Notes: generated by a model not told the origin, from the sequence alone. DNA of 64,000 bases from Leptolyngbya sp. FACHB-8 (GCF_014695575.1 NZ_JACJOO010000095.1:1-64000), one strand, 5' to 3'; positions 1-7,827 are shown, numbered from the stretch's first letter. Numbers and translations: made by a program.

Positions 1-31
1 GCTCATCCCGCAGGCCATAACGGCGCACCAT
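1..31 (-). CDS. IS5-family transposase, N-terminal fragment
   Basis: Only the first ten codons are in the window and read MVRRYGLRDE. That matches the common N-terminus of IS5-family DDE transposases (MVRRYxLxDxQWER). A purine-rich GAGGGAG lies about eight bases upstream as a ribosome binding site. The gene runs off the left edge, so completeness is unknown. With so few residues the call rests on the start motif plus the IS-like end at 95-110. Confidence 0.45.
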   Translation of the reverse strand, partial: MVRRYGLRDE

Positions 32-110
32 AGTAACATCTCCCTCTTTGGCTTCAAAAACTCAGATTTTTGATTCTAAGCCGACAGAGGGGCTAATTGA
101 TGACACGCCC
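1..110 (-). mobile_element. End of an IS5-like insertion sequence (cut by window edge)
   Basis: The transposase start codon lies at 29-31 on the minus strand. Upstream of it the element ends at 110 with GGGCGTGTCATCAATT (minus strand, 95-110), which resembles the terminal repeats of the IS5 superfamily (IS427-like group) as I remember them. The next two bases outward are TA, the usual target of that group. The other end is outside the window, so the inverted repeat and duplication cannot be confirmed here. Confidence 0.5.
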
Positions 111-177
111 TAGAGCTATGGATGATTGTTATGAAAACAGCACAAAACGCCGCTTCTCTAACAACCATCCACCAGCT

Positions 178-774
178 TCAGTCCGGGTCTTCTTTCCCTC
201 GTCGAGGATCATCTTTATAGTCTGGAGCGGCCTGGTGGCGATACCAGCGCTGCCATTCCTTAGAGCTGCGGATCGCCAGCCAGAGGAGTAGGAGAGCAAG
301 TAGACCGCCATGTTCGGGGGCGTCAAAGGCGAAAATTGCCAGAGAAACGCAAAGGACATCCTGCGCAAAGATCACCCAGAGGGGAATATTGTTGATGCGG
401 TAAAACCAGCCAACCTGAACCAGTTGCAGCACCAGGGCCAGGACACCTCCGGTAATCCCGATAAGGGGGGTGATCGAGGCGTCAATGCCCAGGGTGCGAG
501 CGACACCAATGCCCGCGATCGCCCCTGCAATCGGCCCTAACCCTAGCTGAATTGTTTGCAGAAATCGATGCATCAGGCGGTCTTTCGAGAGCATCAACTC
601 TACCAAAGACCAGCTCACCAAAACGCCCACTACGACACTGGGCGGCACCCGTGAAAGGATTGGCATATTCGTCCACAGAATATCGCTCCGAAGTATGCCA
701 ATGAGTAACAATGGCAATGCGACCCGGATTCCTGCTGCCGCTGAGATAGAAAGGGCGGCCAGGATTTCGACCAT
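178..774 (-). CDS. DUF4126 family membrane protein
   Basis: A 198-residue, very hydrophobic protein with five or six predicted membrane spans. It starts MVEILAALSISAAAGIRVALP, the typical opening of DUF4126 proteins, which are inner-membrane proteins of unknown function widespread in bacteria. The last 20 residues form a charged, probably cytoplasmic tail (DYKDDPRRGKEDPD). The length is normal for the family. It stands alone between an IS end and a long spacer, so context gives no clue to its role. The family call is firm; the function is unknown. Confidence 0.8.
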   Translation of the reverse strand: MVEILAALSISAAAGIRVALPLLLIGILRSDILWTNMPILSRVPPSVVVGVLVSWSLVELMLSKDRLMHRFLQTIQLGLGPIAGAIAGIGVARTLGIDASITPLIGITGGVLALVLQLVQVGWFYRINNIPLWVIFAQDVLCVSLAIFAFDAPEHGGLLALLLLWLAIRSSKEWQRWYRHQAAPDYKDDPRRGKEDPD

Positions 775-1264
775 ACTCTGTTCTCACCCTGGTTGAGTAC
801 TGCTTTTACTCTAAGGCACGACCTTAAAAATTTCGCGTGAATTCCCCTTGATCACGATTTTGTTTGTTTATCGTGAGAGGAGAGGCAGCTGACCCCTCAC
901 AAGAAACAAGCCTCGGTTGCTGGGGATGTATCCCACTTTTGTAAGTGAAGCGGGCTTCGTCCGCTTCACTTACAAAAGTGGGTTTCCAAATTTGCAAACG
1001 TGGGATGCACCCGTTGCTAGCAACCGCCAGAAAGAATAACGAACGAAAACAAGACAAATTAGAACACTTGTACTAATATTATTTTACAGGCATGAAGCTT
1101 TTGGGAGCAGAATAGCCCTGATCCCTTGCTAACTATGTCATTGACCCCTTTTCTCTAATGCCAGAACGCATCGAAGGGGTTGCTAGAGCAGATTAGGAAT
1201 GGCTGATGTCCTTGGGTTAGCCCCCTTAACCAATCAGCGTTTCGAACATCTTCTAGAGGATCAA
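775..1264. other. Spacer with one long hairpin
   Basis: I see no convincing gene here. The minus-strand reading frame at 824-1057 is largely built from a hairpin and has no recognisable domain. The only clear structure is the inverted repeat at 932-982. Confidence 0.5.
932..982. repeat. Long intergenic hairpin
   Basis: A near-perfect 22-bp stem (CCCACTTTTGTAAGTGAAGC and its complement) closes a short GCTTCGT-containing loop. There is no T-run in either direction typical of a simple terminator. It is one of many similar hairpins in this window. Confidence 0.8.
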
Positions 1265-1471
1265 ATGATGGAAGCTTACATTTCAAACGAAACGATCGCC
1301 CGGTGCCGTGCTGTGTTGGATGCATTGCCTGCCCGTCCAGAATCAGTCATGCCATGGCTACCTGAAGGCGATCGCCATCAAACGACCCAATTAACCCTGC
1401 TTCCCCCGGATGAGCTGGCTGATTTCAGATCGCGCCTGCAATCATCAGAATTGATGCTTGTAGAGTCTTGA
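1265..1471 (+). CDS. Small hypothetical protein
   Basis: An open frame begins at 1199, but the start at 1265 (MMEAYISNETIARC) has the better ribosome binding site: AGAGGA at 1255-1260, four bases before the ATG. The resulting protein has 68 residues, is soluble and matches no domain I recognise. It contains a HIP1 octamer in frame, as real genes here often do. A hairpin at 1479-1508 follows it. The longer form would have 90 residues. Coding status is plausible but unproven. Confidence 0.45.
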   Translation: MMEAYISNETIARCRAVLDALPARPESVMPWLPEGDRHQTTQLTLLPPDELADFRSRLQSSELMLVES

Positions 1472-1478
1472 AAAGTTT

Positions 1479-1508
1479 AGTTTTTGTGTACCTTGTGCAC
1501 AAAAACTA
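1479..1508 (+). terminator. Hairpin after the small ORF
   Basis: TAGTTTTTGTG pairs with CACAAAAACTA around an eight-base loop, directly downstream of the stop at 1471. It is a likely transcription terminator or mRNA 3' stabiliser. Confidence 0.5.
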
Positions 1509-1568
1509 GATTTTGTCGCACTCCTCAGGGGCATAACTTCTGTACCCCCTATCCCTCGGGTTCTTATT

Positions 1569-2132
1569 ATGACCTCCACGCTTCAAACGCAAGACCTGAC
1601 CAACACTCTGATGCTGGTACTCCGAGAGCAAAACCACCTGCTTCAACAAATTCTGGCCAAACTTGATAAACCCCAGCTTGGGTTGCATGACAGCGCAGGA
1701 GCCATGCGGATTTATGCCAATCGCTCCAACGGATGCCTCTGGTATACCGTTACTGATGGCGCCGTCACACCCGTTACTCAAACGGCTCTAACCGCTTATC
1801 TAACCGATATTTCCTTTCCCAAACTAGAACGGCGAGGGCGGGAAACGGTTAAGTTGCAGGCGTTTTTCCAGGGCGATCGCCCCTATATCGTTGAGGCTGG
1901 TCACGATTCCAACTTTAGCAAAGGGCTGTTGAGTGCAGTCGCCCAACTTACCCCGGCCCAACTACAATATCCTCTCACCATTGCCCCCCAGGCCGGGTCC
2001 GATGAAAGCGTACTGTTCTGTCGGGTCTTTTCTCAGGGAGAACTGGTCAAAGGGGTTTATAGCGATGAAACCGACTGGCGCAATGTGGCTCAGACGGCGA
2101 TCGCTACAGTCCGTCGTGCCCAAGCCGGGTAG
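1569..2132 (+). CDS. Conserved hypothetical protein, 187 aa
   Basis: A soluble protein of 187 residues. The first 35 residues (LTNTLMLVLREQNHLLQQILAKL) look like an amphipathic helix or short coiled coil. A mixed alpha/beta region follows, with no motif I recognise. It has no signal peptide and no membrane span. Codon usage and an in-frame HIP1 site fit a native gene, and the strong hairpin at 2146-2196 closes the transcription unit. The start is the first ATG in the frame; no clear Shine-Dalgarno sequence is visible, which is common in cyanobacteria. I cannot assign a function. Confidence 0.65.
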   Translation: MTSTLQTQDLTNTLMLVLREQNHLLQQILAKLDKPQLGLHDSAGAMRIYANRSNGCLWYTVTDGAVTPVTQTALTAYLTDISFPKLERRGRETVKLQAFFQGDRPYIVEAGHDSNFSKGLLSAVAQLTPAQLQYPLTIAPQAGSDESVLFCRVFSQGELVKGVYSDETDWRNVAQTAIATVRRAQAG

Positions 2133-2145
2133 TCCAGTCTCGTTC

Positions 2146-2196
2146 AAGCCAAAAGGAAAGAGCGGATGCTTCGCATCCGCTCTTTCCTTTTGGCTT
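2146..2196. terminator. 24-bp stem hairpin, probable terminator
   Basis: AAGCCAAAAGGAAAGAGCGG and its complement form an uninterrupted stem capped by GCTTCGC at 2168-2174. It sits 13 bases after the stop of the preceding gene. The stem, not a T-tract, is the striking feature. Confidence 0.7.
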
Positions 2197-2246
2197 AACC
2201 TGATAGCTGTAGCTGTAGACGAGTTAGTACGACCCAGAGGAGCACT

Positions 2247-2357
2247 GTGGAAAACATAGATTGGATGAATATCATTCCAGCAGGGTTTGCGATCGCCTTC
2301 TTCGCAGGTGGCATGCTGATGTTGGTGTCAGGTGTATGGTCTGCCCGCGATAAGTAA
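2247..2357 (+). CDS. 36-residue single-span membrane protein
   Basis: This short gene starts with GTG and reads MENIDWMNIIPAGFAIAFFA, then GGMLMLVSGVWSARDK. It has a strong ribosome binding site (AGAGGAG at 2236-2242). Residues 9-30 form one hydrophobic helix, followed by a short positively charged tail, the form of the tiny subunits of cyanobacterial photosystem, cytochrome b6f and NDH-1 complexes. I compared it with remembered PsbX/PsbY/Psb30/PetL/PetM/PetN/PsaM sequences and it is none of them. The good RBS, in-frame HIP1 site and clean stop support a real gene of unknown role. Confidence 0.6.
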   Translation: MENIDWMNIIPAGFAIAFFAGGMLMLVSGVWSARDK

Positions 2358-2380
2358 TGCCCTATCTGTAGAACCTGCCT

Positions 2381-2485
2381 TACAGCGCTTTTCAAGTGCT
2401 TAAAATCTGGTTGCTTCTGTGAGAACTGCGTTCCGCGCGGCTTTCACAAAGACAGCCATAGCTGATTCAAACGAAAAGCGCTGTA
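2381..2485. repeat. TA-flanked 101-bp element with 11-bp inverted ends
   Basis: The ends CAGCGCTTTTC (2383-2393) and GAAAAGCGCTG (2473-2483) are perfect inverted copies, each flanked outside by TA. A smaller hairpin lies inside (GTGAGAAC to the GCTTTCAC region, about 2419-2447). The organisation resembles a small non-autonomous transposable element. No second copy was found in this window. Confidence 0.5.
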
Positions 2486-2497
2486 GGGACTCAATGA

Positions 2498-2524
2498 AAA
2501 GCGCGGCGCATAACGCCGCGCTTT
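2498..2524 (-). terminator. Terminator of the tRNA-Leu unit
   Basis: AAAGCGCGGCG pairs with CGCCGCGCTTT around a five-base loop, 15 bases past the tRNA 3' end. On the minus strand the stem is followed by TTTTCATT. It fits an intrinsic terminator for the protease-tRNA transcript. Confidence 0.6.
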
Positions 2525-2539
2525 CTATGTAATGTGAAT

Positions 2540-2620
2540 GGGCGGGGCGAGACTCGAACTCGCATGACCGAAGCCGCCACATTTTGAGTGTGGTGCGTCT
2601 ACCAATTCCGCCACCCGCCC
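2540..2620 (-). tRNA. tRNA-Leu (anticodon CAA)
   Basis: Read on the minus strand, the gene has a seven-base acceptor stem GGGCGGG/CCCGCCC. It also has a D-arm with the GGTAGACGC block, an anticodon stem CCACA/TGTGG with loop CTCAAAA (anticodon CAA), a long variable arm CGGCTTCGGTCATG and a T-arm GCGAGTTCGAGTCTCGC. The long variable arm is diagnostic of class II tRNAs and the anticodon gives leucine (UUG codons). Its length is 81 bases and the 3' CCA is not encoded. Its first 22 bases overlap the end of the upstream protease reading frame. Confidence 0.95.
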
Positions 2621-3471
2621 TCGGGCTTGGTTTCCTTATTATATAGGATTGTGCGCCGTTGTAAAAGATTTTCGTAAGTTGGACTGGTTGCCCAGCGATC
2701 GACTTCTTTCGCACGCAGCACTGGAACCGGATGCGTAAGTTGCGCCGTCTGGGCTTGACGCAGTACGCGGCCCATTTCGGAGGTGCTCAAATTTTCATAG
2801 GCTCGGGCCTGCTCTAGAAACGCATCCAGGTTTAGCATGGGGGCCAAGGCGGGAGAACCACCGCACAGCTTCATGAGCAGCGAGGCCACTGTACGAGGAT
2901 TTTGAGTGACCAACAGAGCTGCGCGATCGCAGGTAAACTCGGCACAGCGCACCCACTCCATCATGCGCTCCTGAAGGGTTTGGGCGGCGATCGACCCTAA
3001 AACGGTTGTGCTGGCCGCCAGAATCAACAAATTTGCCAGGGTTAAGTAAACACTATGCTCACACTTCAGGTGGCCTAGCTCATGGGCAATCACCGCCTGA
3101 ATTTCTTCGGGCGTCAGCATGTCAATGAGCGAGGTATGCAGCACAATAAAGGGCTGTTGCCCACGCATAGCAAAGGTGTAAGCGTTGGGAGCTGGATTCT
3201 GCTTAACGAAGAGTTGGGGCGGCTCTAACTCCAGAATTTTGCAGGCGTCCAATAGAAGCTCGTGGAGATGGGGTAACTGCTTCTCGCTTACCTGCACCCC
3301 AGACGCCAGGTTCTCCAACTGAAAGAACTGCTCCCCAACCGACCCCAGCACGCTGCGAATGATGATGTCCAACCCAGGAATCTGCTGAAGTGCTTGAGTT
3401 GCCTCCAGGTCAAGGGGATGGCGAAAATGATGGGCCTTCAAACCCGTTAAAACAATTTTGGAAGAATCCAT
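2599..3471 (-). CDS. M48 family zinc metalloprotease (HtpX-like)
   Basis: A 290-residue peptidase with the zinc motif HELGH at residues 130-134. The hydrophobic stretch LANLLILAASTTVLGSIAA follows shortly after and probably anchors it in a membrane. ECxEFTCDRAALL-type residues (EFTCDRAALL) downstream supply the third metal ligand. The domain order matches M48 proteins, which cleave membrane or misfolded proteins. The last codons (…GGWRNW, stop at 2599-2601) are read from the acceptor and D-arm of tRNA-Leu. The protein end and the tRNA therefore share 22 bases, and RNase P processing would cut the message before its stop codon. Confidence 0.88.
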   Translation of the reverse strand: MDSSKIVLTGLKAHHFRHPLDLEATQALQQIPGLDIIIRSVLGSVGEQFFQLENLASGVQVSEKQLPHLHELLLDACKILELEPPQLFVKQNPAPNAYTFAMRGQQPFIVLHTSLIDMLTPEEIQAVIAHELGHLKCEHSVYLTLANLLILAASTTVLGSIAAQTLQERMMEWVRCAEFTCDRAALLVTQNPRTVASLLMKLCGGSPALAPMLNLDAFLEQARAYENLSTSEMGRVLRQAQTAQLTHPVPVLRAKEVDRWATSPTYENLLQRRTILYNKETKPEGGWRNW

Positions 3472-3655
3472 AAAAATGGCGTAGATGGGCGATCGCCCGT
3501 AGCGCTATGGGCCTATTTTAGCGAAGGCAAGGGACAGACGGTCAGAAGGCGTTTCTGTTAATAGGAAAAGGCAGAAAGCATGCAAGTTTTCCTGCTGCTC
3601 CCTGCCCTTTGATTTCTGCTTATCAAAGCATTCGCGTTTTCTTGTGCTTTCCGTC

Positions 3656-4171
3656 CTAGTTTCTTGGCCCTGCCTGAATCGCCGAGTTGGCGATCTCGAC
3701 AACATCTTCCAAAGAGCCATTCTTCATGTAAACGGTGTAGAGCACCCCTTGCATATCCCATTGCAAGATAGCGGAACAATAGGCACCGCAAAGATTAACA
3801 AACTGACCTGTAACCCCATTGGCCAAGGGGACGGTTTCGAGGCGATCGCCTGCCTCAAGGTCACTTTCGGTATAGCGATAGCCATCCTGCTCAGCGGTCA
3901 GGTTCCCCACGCTACAAGCGGTCGCGCCTTCGCAATTGGGGGTGTAGTCAAGGGTGAGGTAGTACCCATCGGGGCTCGTCAAACCATTCACATAGACGGG
4001 CTCAGAAACAGGATAGACCTCAGGTAGGTAAATCGGTATGGAGGTACCCCCCCGAATATCTGCTAGGGCATCATTCACAGGGAACTGGGTCTGAGCAGAG
4101 GCTGCTACCGGGGCCAGCACCATCCCTAGAAATGCGAGGGCAATATGCCATTGAAAACGGTTAAACGCCAT
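3656..4171 (-). CDS. Secreted hypothetical protein
   Basis: A 171-residue protein that starts MAFNRFQWHIALAFLGMVLA, a clear signal peptide with likely cleavage after ASA (near residue 26). The mature part is acidic and rich in short beta segments. It carries four cysteines in two pairs (NCEGATAC and LCGAYC), consistent with disulfides in the periplasm or outside. A stretch near LEAGDRLETVPLANGVTGQFV resembles small beta-barrel modules, but I recognise no family. It stands alone between the M48 gene and the Lrp-type regulator. Function unknown. Confidence 0.7.
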   Translation of the reverse strand: MAFNRFQWHIALAFLGMVLAPVAASAQTQFPVNDALADIRGGTSIPIYLPEVYPVSEPVYVNGLTSPDGYYLTLDYTPNCEGATACSVGNLTAEQDGYRYTESDLEAGDRLETVPLANGVTGQFVNLCGAYCSAILQWDMQGVLYTVYMKNGSLEDVVEIANSAIQAGPRN

Positions 4172-4331
4172 AGGTCAGAAGCCAATATAGGTGAATCTTA
4201 TAGGTAGACGCTTTGTGTAACGTGTGAGGTTCCCTTCCAGATTGGCATTTCTTTTGAGCGATCGCCATCTACTTAGAAAAAATGTTGTCTATCTAGCTTT
4301 AAAACGCCAATTTACCTTATAAAGTTAAGCC

Positions 4332-4799
4332 ATGAGCCTAGATTCTTTAGATTATAAAGTCGTTGAACAGTTGATGGGGCAGGGGCGGATGACCTGGTCT
4401 GATTTGGCTGGTGTTTTACAGCTTTCGGCTCCAGCCGCGGCGGATCGGGTCCGTCGTCTGGAGGAGCGAGGGGTGATTCAGGGCTATGCTGCTCTGGTTA
4501 ATGCTCCTGCTGTTGGAATGGATTTGTTGGCGTATGTAGCGGTCACCCTGGAGCGGCCTGAGCACCGAGCTGAATTCCTGATGGTGGTGCAACAAATGCC
4601 TGAAATTCAGGAATGCCACCACATGGCTGGCGAGGATGATTACTGGCTTAAAGTACGGTGCCGTCACACGCGCCATCTAGAGCAAATTATTAGTGATCAG
4701 ATTAAGCAGGTTCGTGGGGTTTTACGCACTCGTACCACAATCGCTCTTTCCACAGTTAAGGAAACTCCCCAAATCCCCTTACCCCTTCCCGAATCCTAG
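4332..4799 (+). CDS. Lrp/AsnC family transcriptional regulator
   Basis: A 155-residue DNA-binding protein. Residues 1-55 form the AsnC-type winged helix-turn-helix (LDYKVVEQLMGQGRMTWSDL, then VRRLEERGVIQGY). Residues 65-145 form the RAM ligand-binding domain (VAVTLERPEH, HHMAGEDDYWLKVRC, TRTTIALSTVKE). Such proteins form octamers and usually respond to amino acids. The next gene on the same strand is a LysE-type amino-acid exporter, a frequent partner of Lrp-type regulators, so control of that exporter is a reasonable inference. A hairpin separates the two genes. Confidence 0.9.
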   Translation: MSLDSLDYKVVEQLMGQGRMTWSDLAGVLQLSAPAAADRVRRLEERGVIQGYAALVNAPAVGMDLLAYVAVTLERPEHRAEFLMVVQQMPEIQECHHMAGEDDYWLKVRCRHTRHLEQIISDQIKQVRGVLRTRTTIALSTVKETPQIPLPLPES

Positions 4800-4844
4800 A
4801 GGAGTTGGTTTTTCGTACCTGTCGGGATGAAAAACCAACTCCTC
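4799..4844 (+). terminator. Hairpin between the Lrp-type and LysE genes
   Basis: GAGGAGTTGGTTTTTC pairs with GAAAAACCAACTCCTC around a 14-base loop, straight after the regulator's stop codon. It could terminate the regulator message or act as an attenuator for the exporter. Confidence 0.6.
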
Positions 4845-4882
4845 GAAAACGCCCTGGGTCTGCCAGGAAGATGGAGAAAACC

Positions 4883-5506
4883 ATGGATACTAATTTTTTC
4901 TTGCGGGGTTTCGTTATTGGGTTTTCGATCGCCGTCCCCGTGGGCCCGATTGGTTTGCTGTGTATTCAGCGAACCCTCGCGCGCGGTCAGATTGCCGGGT
5001 TGCTATCGGGATTGGGGGCGGCTACGGCTGACGCTATATATGGTGCGATCGCGGCCTTCGGATTGACTATAATTTCTGCTATCTTGATGCAGCAGGTTTT
5101 CTGGTTTCGTCTGGTGGGCGGGATCTTCCTGATCTACCTGGGGGTTTGCACATTCCGTTCCAAACCAGCGGAGCAAGCGGTCTCTGCTCAAGGCGATACT
5201 CTCTGGAGAGTGTATGGCTCCACCCTGGTGTTAACCTTAACCAACCCGGCAACTATTTTGTCGTTTGTAGCAGTATTTGCAGGGTTGGGGTTGGCGACAG
5301 CGGCGGGCGATCGCACCACGGCGCTTGTCCTTGTGTTTGGGGTGTTTCTGGGGTCAGCCCTCTGGTGGCTGCTTCTTAGTTCAGGGGTTAGTTTGTTCAA
5401 AACTCGGCTTACGGCTCGCCACTTGCAATGGCTCAACAGAGGTTCCGGAATTATCATTACAGCGTTTGGCATCGTTGCCTTGCTCTCATCGGCGTGGGGG
5501 TCGTAG
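4883..5506 (+). CDS. LysE family translocator (amino-acid exporter)
   Basis: The open frame reaches back to 4805, but its first 26 codons run through the hairpin. The start at 4883 (MDTNFFLRGFVIGFSIAVPV) has GGAGA five bases upstream and gives a 207-residue protein, the usual LysE/RhtB length. It has about six membrane spans and the family pattern SIAVPVGPIGLLCIQRTLARG near the N-terminus, with TNPATILSF in the middle. It exports amino acids or related metabolites across the inner membrane. The substrate cannot be read from the sequence. The adjacent Lrp-type gene suggests amino-acid-responsive control. Confidence 0.88.
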   Translation: MDTNFFLRGFVIGFSIAVPVGPIGLLCIQRTLARGQIAGLLSGLGAATADAIYGAIAAFGLTIISAILMQQVFWFRLVGGIFLIYLGVCTFRSKPAEQAVSAQGDTLWRVYGSTLVLTLTNPATILSFVAVFAGLGLATAAGDRTTALVLVFGVFLGSALWWLLLSSGVSLFKTRLTARHLQWLNRGSGIIITAFGIVALLSSAWGS

Positions 5507-6642
5507 TTTGCGGTGTCTGGTTAGGAGCTGTTCCCGCCTTTGCACTCCCTGCCCAAACCATAGAAGTTGCTCAGGCTAACCAATCGATCGATGAGTTACG
5601 GCAACAACGCCAGGAGATTGACCAACAGCGCCAGCGTCTGGAGCGCGAGCGTAACCAGCTCCTGCAACAAGAGAAGTCGGCAAAAAATCGATTGGATGGG
5701 TTGCAAGATCAGATCAAAACGACAGCCGATGAGGTGCGCCGAAACGAGCAACAACTCAAAGCTGCCGAAGCCCGTCTGAAAGCCCTTGAAGCAGAACTGG
5801 CAAAAGCTGAAGACCAGTTCCAGAAGCAACAAACCGCGACGGTCGCCCGGCTACAATTCCTGCAACGACAGCAGGGAAGCCAGGGTTGGGCTGTGCTGTT
5901 AAATAGCCAGAATATTAATGAGTTTTTGGAGCGGCGATCGCAACTGCGACGGGTTTACAAGTCTGACCGGGATTTTCTAGATCATCTCAAAACCATTGCC
6001 GAGGACATCAATCGCCGCCATGCTGCGGTTGAGCAGCAAAAGAATGAAATTGCACTGATTAGTCAGCAACTCCTGGCCCGTAAAGCCGTATTCGAAGCAC
6101 AAGCCAAAACTCAGGAACAGTTGGTGAATCGCTTAAACCAGGATCGCAAGGCCCTGGAGGTTGCCGAGAATCAACTGGAACGCGATTCAAATAACATTGC
6201 GGGTCTGATTCGCCAACGGCTCAGCCTGGCGGCTGGCAGCCGTTTGAGAGTACGGGGTACTGGGATCTTTAGTCTCCCCTGTAGTGCCCCCCTGACCAGT
6301 GGCTTTGGATATCGTGTTCATCCCATCCTGGGTTACCGCCGCTTCCATGCTGGCGTAGACTTTGGAGCGGCCTATGGAAGTACTATCTACTCAGCAGACC
6401 GGGGAACGGTTATTTTTGCTGGGTGGTACGGCGGCTATGGCCGCGCTGTGATTATCGATCATGGTGACAGCCTAACAACACTCTATGGCCATGCCAGTCG
6501 TGTATTTGTGCAGGAGGGGCAATCGGTTGAACGGGGGCAGGCGATCGCCGCTGTGGGCTCCACGGGCCTTTCCACTGGGCCTCACTTACATTTTGAGGTG
6601 CGTCGCAATGGCGAACCCGTGAACCCCCTCGAATATCTGTAG
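5428..6642 (+). CDS. EnvC-like murein hydrolase activator / M23 peptidase
   Basis: A 404-residue exported protein. Residues 10-40 form a signal peptide (CLALIGVGVVVCGVWLGAVP). A long coiled coil rich in Gln, Arg and Glu occupies about 48-255. The C-terminal 125 residues form a LytM/M23 domain with FHAGVDFG, DHGDSLTTLYGHAS and GPHLHFEV, so the zinc ligands H, D and HxH are present and it may be catalytically active. The coiled-coil plus LytM order is that of EnvC-type division proteins acting on septal peptidoglycan. The first ATG lies 79 bases inside the LysE gene; no better start with a full signal peptide is visible. Translational coupling is likely. Confidence 0.85.
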   Translation: MAQQRFRNYHYSVWHRCLALIGVGVVVCGVWLGAVPAFALPAQTIEVAQANQSIDELRQQRQEIDQQRQRLERERNQLLQQEKSAKNRLDGLQDQIKTTADEVRRNEQQLKAAEARLKALEAELAKAEDQFQKQQTATVARLQFLQRQQGSQGWAVLLNSQNINEFLERRSQLRRVYKSDRDFLDHLKTIAEDINRRHAAVEQQKNEIALISQQLLARKAVFEAQAKTQEQLVNRLNQDRKALEVAENQLERDSNNIAGLIRQRLSLAAGSRLRVRGTGIFSLPCSAPLTSGFGYRVHPILGYRRFHAGVDFGAAYGSTIYSADRGTVIFAGWYGGYGRAVIIDHGDSLTTLYGHASRVFVQEGQSVERGQAIAAVGSTGLSTGPHLHFEVRRNGEPVNPLEYL

Positions 6643-6959
6643 TAACCTGCCAAGAAATTTTTTGAAGGATATTTGCCTCTACAAAAGATTTTAAATTTAA
6701 GTGTTGGGGGCACCGCAATTGATCAGGCACTGGCAGTCGTTTTGGGTTAATTCTTGCTAGAGAGCAAATCTCCGCTCAAAGAGTTGCTCAAAATGCCGTT
6801 CCCCCTTAGTATCTCTAGCATTGCGCCTCTGTCGCAGCTCCTGAATCTAGTACCCTGACCCCTGGATGATCAATCATGCGAGGATATCTGGGTTACAGTC
6901 GCTGCATGATAGAGCAATACTGCTCCCCTTATGAATAGCCCTGCGTTTGGAGGTATGTC
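6643..6959. other. Spacer without visible gene
   Basis: The 317 bases between the M23 gene and the MinD-like gene contain no supported ORF and no strong hairpin. Only the downstream ribosome binding site (TGGAGG at 6949-6954) stands out. Confidence 0.5.
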
Positions 6960-7721
6960 ATGGCCAAGATCGTCTCAATCCATTCCTACCGAGGCGGCAC
7001 CGGCAAATCGAATACAACTGCTAATCTGGCAGCCACCATCGCACGGATGGGAAACCGGGTTTGTATTGTGGATACAGACATTCAATCTCCCGGAATCCAT
7101 GTCCTGTTTGGTTTTGACGAGGATAGTATTACCAAGTCTCTCAACGATTACCTGTGGGGGCGGCGGAGCATTGCCGAAGTGGCTTATGACGTCACCCATG
7201 TTTTGGAAGGTCGCGGTACCAATGACAGCAAAGTCTTTCTGGTGCCCTCTAGTGTCAAGGCCGGAGAGATTGCTCGGGTTCTACGGGAAGGCTACGACGT
7301 TGGTCTCCTGAATGAAGGATTTCAGGAACTGATTGAAGAACTTGATCTAGATTACTTGCTCATCGATACCCATCCCGGTCTCAACGAAGAAACCCTCCTT
7401 TCCATCACGATTTCTGACGTACTGGTTCTGATCCTGCGCCCTGACCAGCAAGACTATCAGGGGACTGCAGTAACGGTCGATGTGGCCCGTAAGCTGGAGG
7501 TACCCAAACTGCTGATGGTAGTTAATAAAGCTCCTACGGTGTTTGATTTTGACCAGCTCAAGGTGCGGGTTGAAGAAACCTATGGAAGCCATGTTGCAGG
7601 AATTTTGCCCCACTCCGATGAAATGATGGTGCTAGCCAGCAGTGGCATCTTCTCGCTGAAGTATCCCGAAAACTCTCTTTCTCGGGTGATTGAGGGTATT
7701 GCCCAAGAGGTTATTCATTAA
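6960..7721 (+). CDS. MinD/ParA family ATPase
   Basis: A 253-residue P-loop ATPase. The deviant Walker A motif is YRGGTGKSNTTANLA (residues 9-23), with the switch region DTDIQSPGIHVLF after it and Walker B LDYLLIDTHPGLNEE near 125-140. It lacks MinD's C-terminal amphipathic membrane-targeting helix in obvious form, so it is probably not MinD itself. Relatives position cellular cargo or sense ATP state. It is preceded by GGAGG and has no partner gene in tandem; the downstream hairpin separates it from the HAD gene. The family call is solid but the cargo or partner is unknown. Confidence 0.85.
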   Translation: MAKIVSIHSYRGGTGKSNTTANLAATIARMGNRVCIVDTDIQSPGIHVLFGFDEDSITKSLNDYLWGRRSIAEVAYDVTHVLEGRGTNDSKVFLVPSSVKAGEIARVLREGYDVGLLNEGFQELIEELDLDYLLIDTHPGLNEETLLSITISDVLVLILRPDQQDYQGTAVTVDVARKLEVPKLLMVVNKAPTVFDFDQLKVRVEETYGSHVAGILPHSDEMMVLASSGIFSLKYPENSLSRVIEGIAQEVIH

Positions 7722-7766
7722 ACGGTTGCTGTTTGCGCGTGAAGTGTATCAACAACTCTTCTATCC

Positions 7767-7811
7767 GTGATTTTTTAGCGTGGCGGCGGTGTCGCTACGC
7801 TAAAAAATCAC
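7767..7811. terminator. Hairpin after the MinD-like gene
   Basis: GTGATTTTTTAGCGT pairs with ACGCTAAAAAATCAC. The A/T block in the stem gives a T-run on either strand, the layout of a bidirectional terminator. Confidence 0.65.
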
Positions 7812-7827
7812 AGGCTACTGTTTCACC

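Noticed and set aside
824-1057. 77-residue minus-strand ORF
   Set aside because: It runs through the 932-982 hairpin, has no RBS or domain, and its composition follows the palindrome.
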